Notes: generated by a model not told the origin, from the letters alone. 64,000 nt of DNA from CAZIUL01 sp964542475 (GCA_964542475.1 CAZIUL010000010.1:1-64000), one strand, 5' to 3'. Positions 51,053-60,217 are shown, counted from the stretch's first letter. A program made the numbers and translations.

Positions 51053-52066
51053 TTGAACAGCCGGGTCAGCATTGTCATTCCCAACCACAACGGACGAGCC
51101 CTGATGGAAAAAAACATCCCATCGGTGCAACAGGCTCTCGCAGCGTACTCTCCCGGGGGCGACCTGCTGGTGGTGGATGACGCATCTTCCGATGGAAGTG
51201 TTTCCTGGCTCGAAAGGGAGATACGCGGAGCAGCGGTTATCACGCACAGCGAAAACCTGGGTTTTCAAGCCGCCTGCACGAGAGGGATCCGGGAAGCGGC
51301 TGATGAATGCGTCATTCTGCTGAACACGGATGTCGAGGTCAGCGAGGATTTCATCACACCCCTGGTCAGTGCCCTCGAAGAGAAGGATGTCTTTGCCGCG
51401 GGATGCCTGGCCTTGGCCGAGGACGGAAAGGAGGCGGGCGAGAACATCAAGGTTCCGTTCCTCGGTTCCGGCAAGCTGAAGTTCGATAAGCTGAGGCACG
51501 TGACGCTTCGCGAGTGCCGGGCCCTGATTCCCGGTCCCGTTCCAACGTTCTTTGCCACAGGAGGGTTCATGGCTTTGAAGAGGTCGCTCTTCTTCGAGTT
51601 CGGCGGCTTCGACGAGCTGTTCGAGCCTTTCTACTACGAAGACGCTGACCTGTGTTACAGGGCGTGGAAACGGGGCTTCCGCGTTCTGTTCGTGCCCGGG
51701 AGCGCGGTTATCCACATGCACAAAGGATCTATTCTCGCACAATACGACAAAAGGCACACGCAACGCATCCAGGAAAGAAACAGGCTGCTGTTGCTCTGGA
51801 AAAACCTTCACTCGCCCGGACTGTTTTTTTTCGCGCACCTCGGGCCGCTGTTCTTCAGACTGATTGTGAAGTGGGCAGCGCTAGATTTCGATTTCTACGC
51901 CGCTTTCCTCGGCGCGCTCAAGCGTCTCGGGCCCGCCATGAATGCCAGGCGCCTCGAAAAGAAAAAGGCCGTGCGAAAGGACGGGGAGATATTCAACGAG
52001 ATCCGGGAGGCTGCCGGCCTTCGAGGAAGAAGCGGCAGAACTCGTCGAAAACAAATGGAAACCTGA
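51053..52066 (+). CDS. GT2 family glycosyltransferase (rhamnosyltransferase-like)
   Basis: A 337-residue GT-A enzyme with VSIVIPNHNGRALMEKNI, VVDDASSDGSVSWL, the metal-binding LLNTDVEV and the acceptor-side motif FYYEDADLCYRAWKRGF, typical of rhamnosyl-type polysaccharide transferases. A hydrophobic C-terminal helix may anchor it to the membrane. It begins with TTG one base after the kinase stop; no ATG fits the conserved N-terminus. Together with the double kinase it suggests envelope glycan synthesis. Its 3' end overlaps the opposing hydrolase gene by 74 bases. Confidence 0.88.
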   Translation: MNSRVSIVIPNHNGRALMEKNIPSVQQALAAYSPGGDLLVVDDASSDGSVSWLEREIRGAAVITHSENLGFQAACTRGIREAADECVILLNTDVEVSEDFITPLVSALEEKDVFAAGCLALAEDGKEAGENIKVPFLGSGKLKFDKLRHVTLRECRALIPGPVPTFFATGGFMALKRSLFFEFGGFDELFEPFYYEDADLCYRAWKRGFRVLFVPGSAVIHMHKGSILAQYDKRHTQRIQERNRLLLLWKNLHSPGLFFFAHLGPLFFRLIVKWAALDFDFYAAFLGALKRLGPAMNARRLEKKKAVRKDGEIFNEIREAAGLRGRSGRTRRKQMET

Positions 52067-53162
52067 ACGGATCCTCGTCTGCGGATTCAAGCGGGCTTGT
52101 TTTATAGAACCAGTGATCGAGCCCGGGGTAGATCCTGTACGTCAGGTTGCCCTTCCCCTCCATCAGAAACCTCATGCGTATCATGTCAACCGAGGAGACC
52201 GGAACATGTGAATCATCCCCGCCTGCCGCGACAAAGATCGGGATCTTCAGCCTGGACAGATCGTCGATCGGGGAGCACAGCCAGTACGAAGTGATATGGG
52301 CCGTGGTGTATCCCAAACAGAACTCGTCTACACGATCAGGGTCGTTCAGGGCTGCTTCGACCTTGTGGAAGAATACGTCCATCTCCGCTTCCGATCCGGG
52401 GTTCTCGTTCAGCGCGCCTGATAGCTCCATCCTCTTGAGCGTTATTAACTCTCGAACGCGGGAATCTCCGCCTCTCGACAGGTACCCGAGGTGTGTCACG
52501 CAGGGGAGTTGAAGCGCTGCCCCTGCTGCGATGGCCGCGCCTTCACCGTGTCCCAGCAGAGCGACCCGAGTTACATCCACCATGGGATCCTTTACCAGCT
52601 CTTCGATCGCCATGACCACGTCCTCGATCCTTTCCTCCCTCCTGTCGTGATCAAGAAACTCCGGCGGAAGCGAGGCTTCCCCGGGATCCCGCCTCATGGA
52701 GCCCAGCATGACGCCTCTTTTCTCAACGAATGCGAGGCGTACAACGCTGCTGTACGCGCTCTTCTCCCAGACCCAGCCGCACCTGTCCAGGAAACCGCCA
52801 TACGGCCGCTCCTCGAACATGGATGCGCAGCCGGAGCTCTGGCAGAAAAAAACGAGCGGCGCGGGTTCATCAGAAGGAGGGAGGCTTACGAAGCAGTTGA
52901 CAAAGCTTTCATCCGATCGGGAGAACAGCCTTCGATCGTACCGGTCGAGCGCCGCGCTCGATGAAAGCTGCCCCATGCCTCGATTGGCTGTAGAGCATGC
53001 AATGACAAGACAAAGCCCGGCCAGGACAGGCAAAGAAACGAAGCGGAAGCTCCATGCGCACCGGGCTGCCTGGGAGCACGATTGTATGTCTGAAAATCGT
53101 AAAAGGTTACGGAACAGGCGGCCCCGAGCGTTTATAAACAGCCATTGTTTTTTAACTGTCAT
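51993..53162 (-). CDS. Alpha/beta-hydrolase-fold lipoprotein lacking the nucleophile Ser
   Basis: A 389-residue protein. An N-terminal hydrophobic segment ends in a lipobox (LVIAC-STA, Cys56), so it is probably a lipoprotein with a long n-region. The fold elements of a dienelactone/acyl-peptide-type hydrolase are present: the elbow VALLGHGEGAA, acid FVAAGGDDSHVP and base GLDHWFYK. The elbow reads G-H-G206-E-G instead of G-x-S-x-G: codon GGT at 52545-52547 where AGT would restore Ser. It is either inactive or uses another chemistry. It converges on the GT2 gene. Confidence 0.75.
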   Translation of the reverse strand: MTVKKQWLFINARGRLFRNLLRFSDIQSCSQAARCAWSFRFVSLPVLAGLCLVIACSTANRGMGQLSSSAALDRYDRRLFSRSDESFVNCFVSLPPSDEPAPLVFFCQSSGCASMFEERPYGGFLDRCGWVWEKSAYSSVVRLAFVEKRGVMLGSMRRDPGEASLPPEFLDHDRREERIEDVVMAIEELVKDPMVDVTRVALLGHGEGAAIAAGAALQLPCVTHLGYLSRGGDSRVRELITLKRMELSGALNENPGSEAEMDVFFHKVEAALNDPDRVDEFCLGYTTAHITSYWLCSPIDDLSRLKIPIFVAAGGDDSHVPVSSVDMIRMRFLMEGKGNLTYRIYPGLDHWFYKTSPLESADEDPFRFPFVFDEFCRFFLEGRQPPGSR

Positions 53163-53331
53163 TTCTCCATTTTTTCCATTTTCAAAAGCGCTTGTTTATT
53201 GTTAATATATGGGTTTTGATTCAGCATGGAAGTTTGTTTTATAAACACAGGATTGTCCAGCAGAGATCGAAAAGTAAACCTGTTTCAGCTTCTCTGCCTC
53301 TGTTGGTCGCTCTTCATCGGGAGATGGAATC
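53163..53331. other. AT-rich divergent spacer, hydrolase / serA
   Basis: 169 bp, very AT-rich from 53150 to 53260. It must carry promoters for the minus-strand lipoprotein and for serA, but no pair of boxes stands out. Confidence 0.4.
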
Positions 53332-54213
53332 ATGAAGATACTCATATCGGACGCATTCGATCCTTCTCTGGCTGACCGGCTCGCAAAGTTCGGCGAGGTG
53401 ACAACCGACAAGGGCCGGGTAGGCGATGCTGATGTCGCGCTGGTTCGAAGCAAGACCAAGTGTACGAAAGAGTACATCGACAACGCACCGAACCTGAAGC
53501 TGATCATCCGCGGCGGAGTGGGCATCGACAACATCGATGTAGATTACGCCAAGGAAAAAGGGATCGAGGTCAGGAACACGCCGGCCGCCTCCAGCATTGC
53601 CGTGGCCGAACTCGCCATGGCTCTCATGCTGTCGCTTCCCAACCACGTGGTTAAAGGCCACAACGGGATGATAAAAGGAGAGTGGCTGAAAAAGAAGTGC
53701 AAGCGGACGGAGCTCTACAAAAAGACGCTCGGACTGATCGGTCTCGGCAGGATCGGGATCGAGGTTGCAAAGCGGGCCAAGGCGTTCGGCATGGAGGTCA
53801 TCGCTTACGACGTCATCCGCGTCGAGCAGGACGCGGCCAGGTACGTGGACAGCCTCGACGAGCTGCTTGCCTGCGCCGACTACATCTCGCTGCACACGCC
53901 GCTCACCGACGAGACAAAAGGCATGGTGAACAAGGATCTCATAGCGAAGATGAAGGACGGCGTCTACATCATCAACACAGGGCGAGGCAAGTGCGTGGTC
54001 GAAGAGGACGTGGCCGAGGCTCTCGAGAGCGGCAAGATCGCGGGTTATGGAAACGATGTCTGGTACAGCGACCCGCCCGAGAGTTCGCCGCTCATCAACG
54101 CTTCAAACGCTGTTCTGTTGCCGCACATCGGCGCGAGCAGCGGGGAAAACCTGCTTCGCATCGGCGACATCATCGTCGAAATCATCGGGGAGTTCTGCGA
54201 AAAAAACAAGTAA
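53332..54213 (+). CDS. serA: D-3-phosphoglycerate dehydrogenase, short form
   Basis: A 293-residue D-2-hydroxyacid dehydrogenase. NAD motif LGLIGLGRIG, substrate-binding IIRGGVGIDNID, and the catalytic His in LLPHIGASSGENL are visible. It oxidises 3-phosphoglycerate to 3-phosphohydroxypyruvate, the first step to serine. It lacks the ACT and intervening domains of long SerA, so serine feedback by the usual route is unlikely. The specific function is supported by serC 61 bases downstream. Confidence 0.88.
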   Translation: MKILISDAFDPSLADRLAKFGEVTTDKGRVGDADVALVRSKTKCTKEYIDNAPNLKLIIRGGVGIDNIDVDYAKEKGIEVRNTPAASSIAVAELAMALMLSLPNHVVKGHNGMIKGEWLKKKCKRTELYKKTLGLIGLGRIGIEVAKRAKAFGMEVIAYDVIRVEQDAARYVDSLDELLACADYISLHTPLTDETKGMVNKDLIAKMKDGVYIINTGRGKCVVEEDVAEALESGKIAGYGNDVWYSDPPESSPLINASNAVLLPHIGASSGENLLRIGDIIVEIIGEFCEKNK

Positions 54214-54274
54214 CCGTCAGGATGCGGGGCCGCGACCCACGCGGCGCCGCTCAACACAGATTGGAGATATAGTC

Positions 54275-55357
54275 ATGAGCAGCAACCGTATAATCAACTT
54301 CAACCCGGGACCGTCCGCGCTTCCGCTGCAGGTTCTCGAAAAGATCAAAGGCGAGCTTCTCGATTACGACGGCACCGGCATGTCCGTCATGGAGTTAAGC
54401 CACCGCTCGAAGCAGTTCGACGCGATCATCAGCAGCACGCAGTCGCTGATCAGGAAACACTTCGGCGTGGGCGACGAATACCACGTGCTTTTCATGGGCG
54501 CAGGCGCAAGCACACAGTTCGCGCTCATCCCAATGAACTTCATGGGCAGGGAGCGCACCGCGGACTACATCAACACGGGCACCTGGGCAAAGAAGGCGAT
54601 AAAGGAGGCCAAGATCATCGGCAGCCCCAACATCGCCGCGAGCACCGAGGATGACAGCTTCACCCGCATCCCCGCACAGGAGGAGCTCAAGCTCTCCAAG
54701 GACGCCGCTTACGTGCACCTCACATCCAACAACACGATCGCGGGCACACAGTGGAAGAGCTTTCCGGATACGGGCGGCGTACCAATAGTGGTGGACATGT
54801 CATCCGACATCCTCTGCCGCAAGGTCGACATGTCCGGAATCGGCATGGTTTACGCCGGAGCCCAGAAGAACCTGGGCCCATCAGGTGTGACCGTTGTTCT
54901 CATCAAAAAGGAGTTCCTGGCAACAGCGTGCGACGAGGGGCTTCCCACGATGTTCAGGTACAACACGTTCGTGGAAAAGAACTCGCTTTTCAACACCCCG
55001 CCCACTTTTCCGATCTACGTTGTGAACAAGTACATGGAATGGATCGACGAGGTAGGCGGCATGGATGCCGTGGAAAAGAGAAACGAAAAGAAGGCCGGGG
55101 TTCTCTACGGGTTCATGGATGAAAACGCGGACTACTACCGAGGTACCACTGAAAAGGAAAGCCGCTCCGTCATGAACATCACGATGAGGCTGCCCACCGA
55201 GGAGCTCGAGGCGAAGTTCATCTCGGACGGGCTCGCCGCCGGTTTCGGGGGCCTCAAGGGCCACCGCTCCGTGGGCGGGATACGCGTGTCCATGTACAAC
55301 GCCATCAGCGTCGAGGAGATCGAAAAGCTAGTGGAGTTCATGAAAAGCTTCATGTAG
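54275..55357 (+). CDS. serC: Phosphoserine aminotransferase
   Basis: A 360-residue PLP enzyme beginning RIINFNPGPSALPLQVLEKI, the typical SerC start. The cofactor Lys lies in MVYAGAQKNLGPSGV, and the C-terminus has KGHRSVGGIRVSMYNA. It converts 3-phosphohydroxypyruvate to phosphoserine with glutamate, the step after SerA. The frame is open upstream to 54047 inside serA, but the ATG at 54275 follows TGGAGA and gives normal length. Confidence 0.95.
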   Translation: MSSNRIINFNPGPSALPLQVLEKIKGELLDYDGTGMSVMELSHRSKQFDAIISSTQSLIRKHFGVGDEYHVLFMGAGASTQFALIPMNFMGRERTADYINTGTWAKKAIKEAKIIGSPNIAASTEDDSFTRIPAQEELKLSKDAAYVHLTSNNTIAGTQWKSFPDTGGVPIVVDMSSDILCRKVDMSGIGMVYAGAQKNLGPSGVTVVLIKKEFLATACDEGLPTMFRYNTFVEKNSLFNTPPTFPIYVVNKYMEWIDEVGGMDAVEKRNEKKAGVLYGFMDENADYYRGTTEKESRSVMNITMRLPTEELEAKFISDGLAAGFGGLKGHRSVGGIRVSMYNAISVEEIEKLVEFMKSFM

Positions 55358-55447
55358 GTGCGACCGGCCGGCCAGCCATACAGGCCCTCCGTTCCAAAAT
55401 CGCTGTCGATATAGAAATCGGCCGACATGCTCAAAAGGAGAAACGTC

Positions 55448-56773
55448 ATGTCAACGGTTATCCGGTTCATCCTTGTATGCTCGCTTTTCTGTTTCATAAC
55501 AACATCGTACACATGCGCGAAAGAGGAAAAGTCAAAGCCCTTGAAAGCGCTTTTCATCCTGGGGGGCGAGTACCACTGCTACGAGCAGAACTCGAGGATC
55601 CTGGCGAAATCCCTATCCGAGAAGATGTCGATCGAATTCGATTTCGTGCGCATCGACCGTCCGCCAAAGGGGAAGCCGAGGGCGGAGAAGGCCACCCTCC
55701 CGCCCAGGCAGGAGGTTCTCGAGGACAAGGGGCTTCGGAAAAAGTACGACCTCATCCTGGCGTACAACCAGGAGGACTTCACCAACCTCACGCACAAGCA
55801 GCGTGACGGGTACCTGCATTATGTGCGCTCCGGGGGGAGCTGGGTCGGGATCCACTCGGCAGGGGATTTTTTGAAAGCCTGTCCCGACTACGTGCGCATG
55901 GTCGGCGGGAAGTTCAAGACACACCCGCCGTACCAGAAGCTGCACATCCAAAGAATGGACGGCAACCACTTCATTCTGGAGGGGATCGAGGACTTCGACA
56001 CCATGGATGAGTTCTACCACATGACCGACTGTTCGCTGGAGGGCAAAAACATCCTTCTCGCAGGAGTCAGCCCCATGGACGGCAAGACCCGGCCGGTCGC
56101 GTGGACAAGGCGCTACGGAAAAGGCAAGGTCTTCTACACAATCCTCGGACACTCGGCCGAGTCGTTCCAGAACAAGGGGTTCGACAGGCTCCTGTACAGG
56201 GCCGTGCTTTGGGCGGTTGCGCCCGAGGTCGGTGTAAAAGGCGAGGACGGCTGGATCAACCTTTTCAACGGTGTGGACCTGGCAGGGTGGACACACTGCG
56301 GGCCGGGCAGGTTCGTGGTAGAGAACGGCGCGCTCAAGAGCGAGGGAGGCATGGGGCTTCTGTGGTTCGATCGCCGAAGCTTTCGCGACTTCACACTATC
56401 GCTCGAGTACAAGACCGCGCGCAAGCAGGACAACTCGGGAATCTACGTGCGTTTCCCGGAGATGCCTGCCGACGAGTGGGAGCCGGTCCACGCGGGATAC
56501 GAGATCCAGATCGGCGCCTCAGTCCCTGGCCTGCACAGCACCGGATCGGTCTACGGATTCGAGGGGCCAAAGAAGATCCCCGCAAAACCGGTGGGCGAGT
56601 GGAACTTGATGGAGATCACCGTGAAAGGGCAGCAGTACCGCGTGAGCCTCAACAACGAGGAGATCACCGTGTACGACAAGGGCGACCGCGGCCGCGAGGG
56701 GTACGTCGGGCTCCAGAACCACGACGTAAACTCGATCCTGCGGTTCAGGAACATCAAGGTGAAAGAGCTTTAA
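55448..56773 (+). CDS. ThuA-like / DUF1080 fusion, exported
   Basis: A 441-residue exported protein (signal about 1-24). Residues 30-265 are a ThuA-like trehalose-utilisation domain (ALFILGGEYHCYEQN, GGSWVGIHSAGDFL, YTILGHSAESFQN). Residues 275-440 are a DUF1080/3-keto-disaccharide hydrolase domain (GWINLFNGVDLAGWTHCGPG, KTARKQDNSGIYVRF). DUF1080 members hydrolyse 3-keto-glycosides made by Gfo/Idh enzymes, and several such genes lie nearby. ATG 55448 follows AAAAGGAG. Its stop overlaps that of the opposing MFS gene. Confidence 0.88.
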   Translation: MSTVIRFILVCSLFCFITTSYTCAKEEKSKPLKALFILGGEYHCYEQNSRILAKSLSEKMSIEFDFVRIDRPPKGKPRAEKATLPPRQEVLEDKGLRKKYDLILAYNQEDFTNLTHKQRDGYLHYVRSGGSWVGIHSAGDFLKACPDYVRMVGGKFKTHPPYQKLHIQRMDGNHFILEGIEDFDTMDEFYHMTDCSLEGKNILLAGVSPMDGKTRPVAWTRRYGKGKVFYTILGHSAESFQNKGFDRLLYRAVLWAVAPEVGVKGEDGWINLFNGVDLAGWTHCGPGRFVVENGALKSEGGMGLLWFDRRSFRDFTLSLEYKTARKQDNSGIYVRFPEMPADEWEPVHAGYEIQIGASVPGLHSTGSVYGFEGPKKIPAKPVGEWNLMEITVKGQQYRVSLNNEEITVYDKGDRGREGYVGLQNHDVNSILRFRNIKVKEL

Positions 56774-57972
56774 GAACTCTTCGCCCTATCCTTGAAAAAC
56801 ACTGCGAAAAGCAGCATGACCGCTCCGGCAAAGACCGCCGGGATCAGCCAGACCATCCGCCAGTCGGTGGCGTCTTCCACAGTGTACCCGTTGAAGATCT
56901 TGCCGGAAACAAGTGCGCCGATGAACATTCCGAACCCGAGCGTCATCTGTACTAAAAAGCCCTGTGCAGCGCCGCGGATCTCCTTCGGGGCCTTCTTGTC
57001 CACGTATATCTGGCCTGTGACGAAAAAGAAGTCGTAGCAGATCCCGTGCAGGATGATGCCTGCCATGATCATCCACGCGATCCCATCGCCAGCGGCACCC
57101 GCGAACAGCAGGTAACGCAGCACCCAGGCAAACATGCCCACGAGCAGCATCCGCTTGACTCCGAGGCGGATGAAAAAGAACGGCATGAGAAGCATGAACA
57201 GGACCTCGGACATCTGGCCGAACGACTGGTTGAACGCGGGATCCGAAAATCCTGAATCACCTAAAAATACCTGGGTATAGGCGTAGTAAGCCGCAAGCGG
57301 AATGCAGATCAGAACGGAGCTCGCGAGAAACACAAAAAAGGAGGGCTGCTTGAGAAGGACCAATGCGTCCAGGCAAAGAACCTCCCTGAGAGTCACCTTT
57401 TTGCCGCGCGCGGGCGGAGGCGTGTGCGGCAGGGTGAAGCTGTAAAGCCCCAGAAGCACTCCCGCGCAGCCCGCGATCTGAAGCGGGAGGCCTGTAAAAT
57501 CCGCGTGAAGCCACTTGCTGACGACAATGTTCGCAACGATCCATCCGATGGTCCCGAACACACGGATCAGGGGGAACTGCTTCTCCTGGTTCGTCAGGTT
57601 GTGAAAGGCCAGCGTGTTGCTTAGCCCGAGCGTGGGCATGTAGAACAGCATGTGTACCTGCAAAACCAGGATGAAGATGGTCTCGGATCCTGCCTCGCCT
57701 TCAGCGAAAAACGGCGCAACAAAGATAGCGGTTCCGCCCAGGATGTGCATTACCCCGAGCACCTTCTCGGTTGCAAAAAAACGGTCCGCTATCATGCCCA
57801 GAAAGATCGGCGAAATCATGGCAGCGATGGGGCCGACCGTGTATGCCCAGTAGATCGCATCCCCCATGCCGATCTCTTTCATGTAGTTGCCCACAGTCAC
57901 GCCCCACGCGCCCCACACGAAGAACTGGAGAAACATCATCACCGAAAGCCGGGCACTCACGTTTTTGTGCAT
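56770..57972 (-). CDS. MFS permease, NupG/nucleoside-symporter type
   Basis: A 400-residue membrane protein with twelve hydrophobic segments. It begins LSVMMFLQFFVWGAWGVTVG and includes YTVGPIAAMISPIFLGMIAD, the NupG/XapB-like signature of the nucleoside:H+ symporter branch of MFS. In planctomycete-type genomes this branch is often next to sugar-oxidation genes, so the substrate may be a sugar or nucleoside. The ATG at 57972 follows AGGGGG, two bases after the preceding stop. Confidence 0.85.
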   Translation of the reverse strand: MHKNVSARLSVMMFLQFFVWGAWGVTVGNYMKEIGMGDAIYWAYTVGPIAAMISPIFLGMIADRFFATEKVLGVMHILGGTAIFVAPFFAEGEAGSETIFILVLQVHMLFYMPTLGLSNTLAFHNLTNQEKQFPLIRVFGTIGWIVANIVVSKWLHADFTGLPLQIAGCAGVLLGLYSFTLPHTPPPARGKKVTLREVLCLDALVLLKQPSFFVFLASSVLICIPLAAYYAYTQVFLGDSGFSDPAFNQSFGQMSEVLFMLLMPFFFIRLGVKRMLLVGMFAWVLRYLLFAGAAGDGIAWMIMAGIILHGICYDFFFVTGQIYVDKKAPKEIRGAAQGFLVQMTLGFGMFIGALVSGKIFNGYTVEDATDWRMVWLIPAVFAGAVMLLFAVFFKDRAKSS

Positions 57973-57974
57973 TT

Positions 57975-58784
57975 TCAAGACCCCCTGGTAAACGACCCGA
58001 ACCAGGTCGAAAGAAAGGACAGGAAGAGCTGAAGCCCCACCAGCCCGCCGAACAGCCCCCCGGACACAACGATGACACCGCAGAAACCCGCCCACTCGCG
58101 CGCGAGCCACCAGCTCCCGATGTCGGCGAGCAGAGCAATGAACACTAGCATCACCACGGTGCGCTTGAACTTTACAGGCCATCCGGTGGCCAGGAACAGC
58201 AGGGAGGCAACGATCCCTATCAGCGGCATTGTCAAGGCGTGCGTGTGCGTGGAGGTGACGAGGATCGAGACCGGTACCGGATCAAGATTCTTGGAAAACG
58301 CCACCTTTTTCACATCGTCCCAGGAATCGAGCGGCACGCGCTCTCCGATGCCCCCCCCATCGCTCGCGTTCCTCGAGTGGCAGCCCAGGCAGTTGATCGC
58401 GATGATCTCCGCAGGCGCGAAATCCCCGAGCTCGATCGAGTCGTAGCTCTCGCTGATGCGGTTTCCCTTGAGCCACTTGATCAGGGCGTAGTACTCTTCT
58501 CTATACTCTTCTTCGTTCTCTTCTTGGCGCTCTTCGTCCAACGAGAGATGTTCTCCCATGGAGCCATGGAGCGCATCGAGCATGCGCGCGGGCTGGTTCA
58601 CCCCGTGAAAGCTGCCCGTGATGTCATCCATGGAAAGAGCCTTCTGCTCGTCCTTGTTCCTGTAGTGACCGTGCATGTGGAAGACCGAGGCGGCCAGCCC
58701 GCCGGATATCACGAGTATGAGGCAGGTCACAGCGATCTTCAGGCACAGGCCGAGCCTGTGCAGGCGAATGTTATCAAGTTCCAT
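57975..58784 (-). CDS. Membrane protein with CxxCH haem motif
   Basis: A 269-residue protein: N-terminal span (about 15-35), a charged periplasmic region containing one C-L-G-C-H motif (NCLGCHSRNASDGGG, about residue 130) for covalent c-type haem, then three to four C-terminal membrane spans with several His residues (TSTHTHALTMPLIGIVASLL). This suggests a membrane-bound electron carrier. The family is not recognised by name. It is two bases from the MFS gene, so they are co-transcribed, possibly carrying electrons from sugar oxidation. Confidence 0.7.
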   Translation of the reverse strand: MELDNIRLHRLGLCLKIAVTCLILVISGGLAASVFHMHGHYRNKDEQKALSMDDITGSFHGVNQPARMLDALHGSMGEHLSLDEERQEENEEEYREEYYALIKWLKGNRISESYDSIELGDFAPAEIIAINCLGCHSRNASDGGGIGERVPLDSWDDVKKVAFSKNLDPVPVSILVTSTHTHALTMPLIGIVASLLFLATGWPVKFKRTVVMLVFIALLADIGSWWLAREWAGFCGVIVVSGGLFGGLVGLQLFLSFLSTWFGSFTRGS

Positions 58785-58958
58785 TAACCGTTTCCTTTAT
58801 CGGGTTCGGGGCCGAGATTTCGATTTCGAAACGATTCGATTTCTTCTGCGGTGCCGACGGAGCAGCCGCCCCCCATTGTTCAATCGACATATTCCTTTTC
58901 TTCCGGAGGGCGGCACTCTGTTGCCGCCGCTTCCCTGAACACCGAACACTCTCTTGCC
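58785..58958. other. Spacer holding REP-like element
   Basis: 174 bp between two minus-strand genes. Apart from the REP-like hairpin at 58905-58928 nothing is recognised. Confidence 0.5.
58905..58928. repeat. REP-like 22-mer, copy 2
   Basis: 58905-58926 is the exact reverse complement of bases 1-22. GGCGGCA (58909-58915) pairs with TGCCGCC (58922-58928) over a six-base loop, a perfect 7-bp stem. It lies 31 bases past the stop of a Gfo/Idh gene, as copy 1 also lies past a Gfo/Idh stop. Confidence 0.6.
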
Positions 58959-60212
58959 CTATATTTCAAACCACTCGTCCTTCAGCTCGATCTTTTCGCC
59001 TTTCATCACCGCCTCGTGCGCCTTTATCGCGATCACAGCGGATTCCAGCCCCACAGTCGCGGGGCAGGCAGTGGCACTCTCCTTGTCCACGATCGCCGAC
59101 AAGAAGTCCTCGACACCGTAGTAAAGAGGCGGATGGGGCAGGCCCACGCCCTCCTTGAGCTTTCCCTGCTTGGCGAGCTTTGTCGCGTCCGCTATCAGGG
59201 TGATGCCCTCTTCCTTGTGAAAGCTCTGCCGCACCGCGTAGACCTCCCACCCCTGGGTTGGCGCGTCAGCCTCCTTGAACATCCACCCGAGCGTGCCGAT
59301 CAGCTTGATCGCTCCCATGTTTCCCACGAAAAGCTGGTACTCCCCGTTGAAGGAGCTGGCGAGCGAAGCGTCATACGTCATCCGCACGCCGTTCGGATAG
59401 GTAAGCGTGCACTGCACGGTATCCGGCACCTTTCGGCCGTCCCTGTACACCATCACATCCCCCCATCCCTCCACGGAAAGGGGTCTCTTTTTAGTGAACC
59501 AGTTAACCGCATCGAATGAGTGAATCCCCATCTCGCCCGGAAGCCCTATTGAGACCTCCTCGTCGAGCGCCCAGTTCAGCTCCTTCTGGCGGACACTATC
59601 CCCGCCTGGAACCCTCCACGATGTTTTCTTGTTGTACTGCGCTCGAAGCTTGACCACATCCCGTATGGCTCCTGATCTCAAAAACGACCTTGCCAGATTG
59701 TAGATCGGGTTGGCTCGTAGCTGGAGCCCCACGTGAAAGATCCCTTTCGCGCCCGATGCCGCCGCTGCGATCTTTTTCGCGTCCTCAACAGTCGTTGCCA
59801 TGGGCGCTTCGCAGTACAGGTTCAGGCCCGCGCCCAGCACCTCCGTGGCAATCGCTGTGTGCAGGTGAGAGGGCGTTGCCAGGAACACCGCCCTGATGCC
59901 CTTTTCCTTCTCCAGAAGAGAGCGGTGATCCTTGTAAGGTGCTGCTTCGGGCGCACGGCGGCCCGCGGAGCTCAGGCGCCGGTCATCCACATCGCAGATC
60001 GCTTTTGTCTCGACAAAGTCAAATTTACCGAGCTCGGCAAGCAGGTGACGGCCCTGCCTGCCGATCCCGATGACAGCCACAGGAAGCGGATCCGCGCCAG
60101 CAAACGACCTTGCGATGCCGGATGCCCCCGGCGCGAGAGCGATAGCGGAAACCATGCCCGCGCCCATCTTGACAAAGTCCCTGCGGTCGAGATCACTATC
60201 TTTCATCATCAT
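58959..60212 (-). CDS. TAT-exported Gfo/Idh/MocA oxidoreductase, EAP variant
   Basis: A 417-residue protein with a TAT signal (DLDRRDFVKMGAGM). Rossmann motif VAVIGIGRQGRHLL. In place of the usual E-K-P, whose Lys is catalytic in the family, it has EAPMATT, so normal dehydrogenase chemistry is doubtful. The C-terminal alpha/beta domain is complete. A run of ATG codons follows AGGAGG; the one at 60212 has the best spacing, while 60221 would overlap the apbE stop. It lies directly downstream of apbE. Confidence 0.85.
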   Translation of the reverse strand: MMMKDSDLDRRDFVKMGAGMVSAIALAPGASGIARSFAGADPLPVAVIGIGRQGRHLLAELGKFDFVETKAICDVDDRRLSSAGRRAPEAAPYKDHRSLLEKEKGIRAVFLATPSHLHTAIATEVLGAGLNLYCEAPMATTVEDAKKIAAAASGAKGIFHVGLQLRANPIYNLARSFLRSGAIRDVVKLRAQYNKKTSWRVPGGDSVRQKELNWALDEEVSIGLPGEMGIHSFDAVNWFTKKRPLSVEGWGDVMVYRDGRKVPDTVQCTLTYPNGVRMTYDASLASSFNGEYQLFVGNMGAIKLIGTLGWMFKEADAPTQGWEVYAVRQSFHKEEGITLIADATKLAKQGKLKEGVGLPHPPLYYGVEDFLSAIVDKESATACPATVGLESAVIAIKAHEAVMKGEKIELKDEWFEI

Positions 60213-60217
60213 TATCA

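Noticed and set aside
54047..54274. N-terminal extension of serC by 76 codons
   Set aside because: It overlaps the conserved serA coding sequence in another frame; the ATG at 54275 has a ribosome site and fits the family length.
57973..58182. 70-codon N-terminal extension of the MFS gene
   Set aside because: Arg-rich sequence overlapping the haem-protein gene; the start at 57972 has AGGGGG and begins the first membrane span properly.
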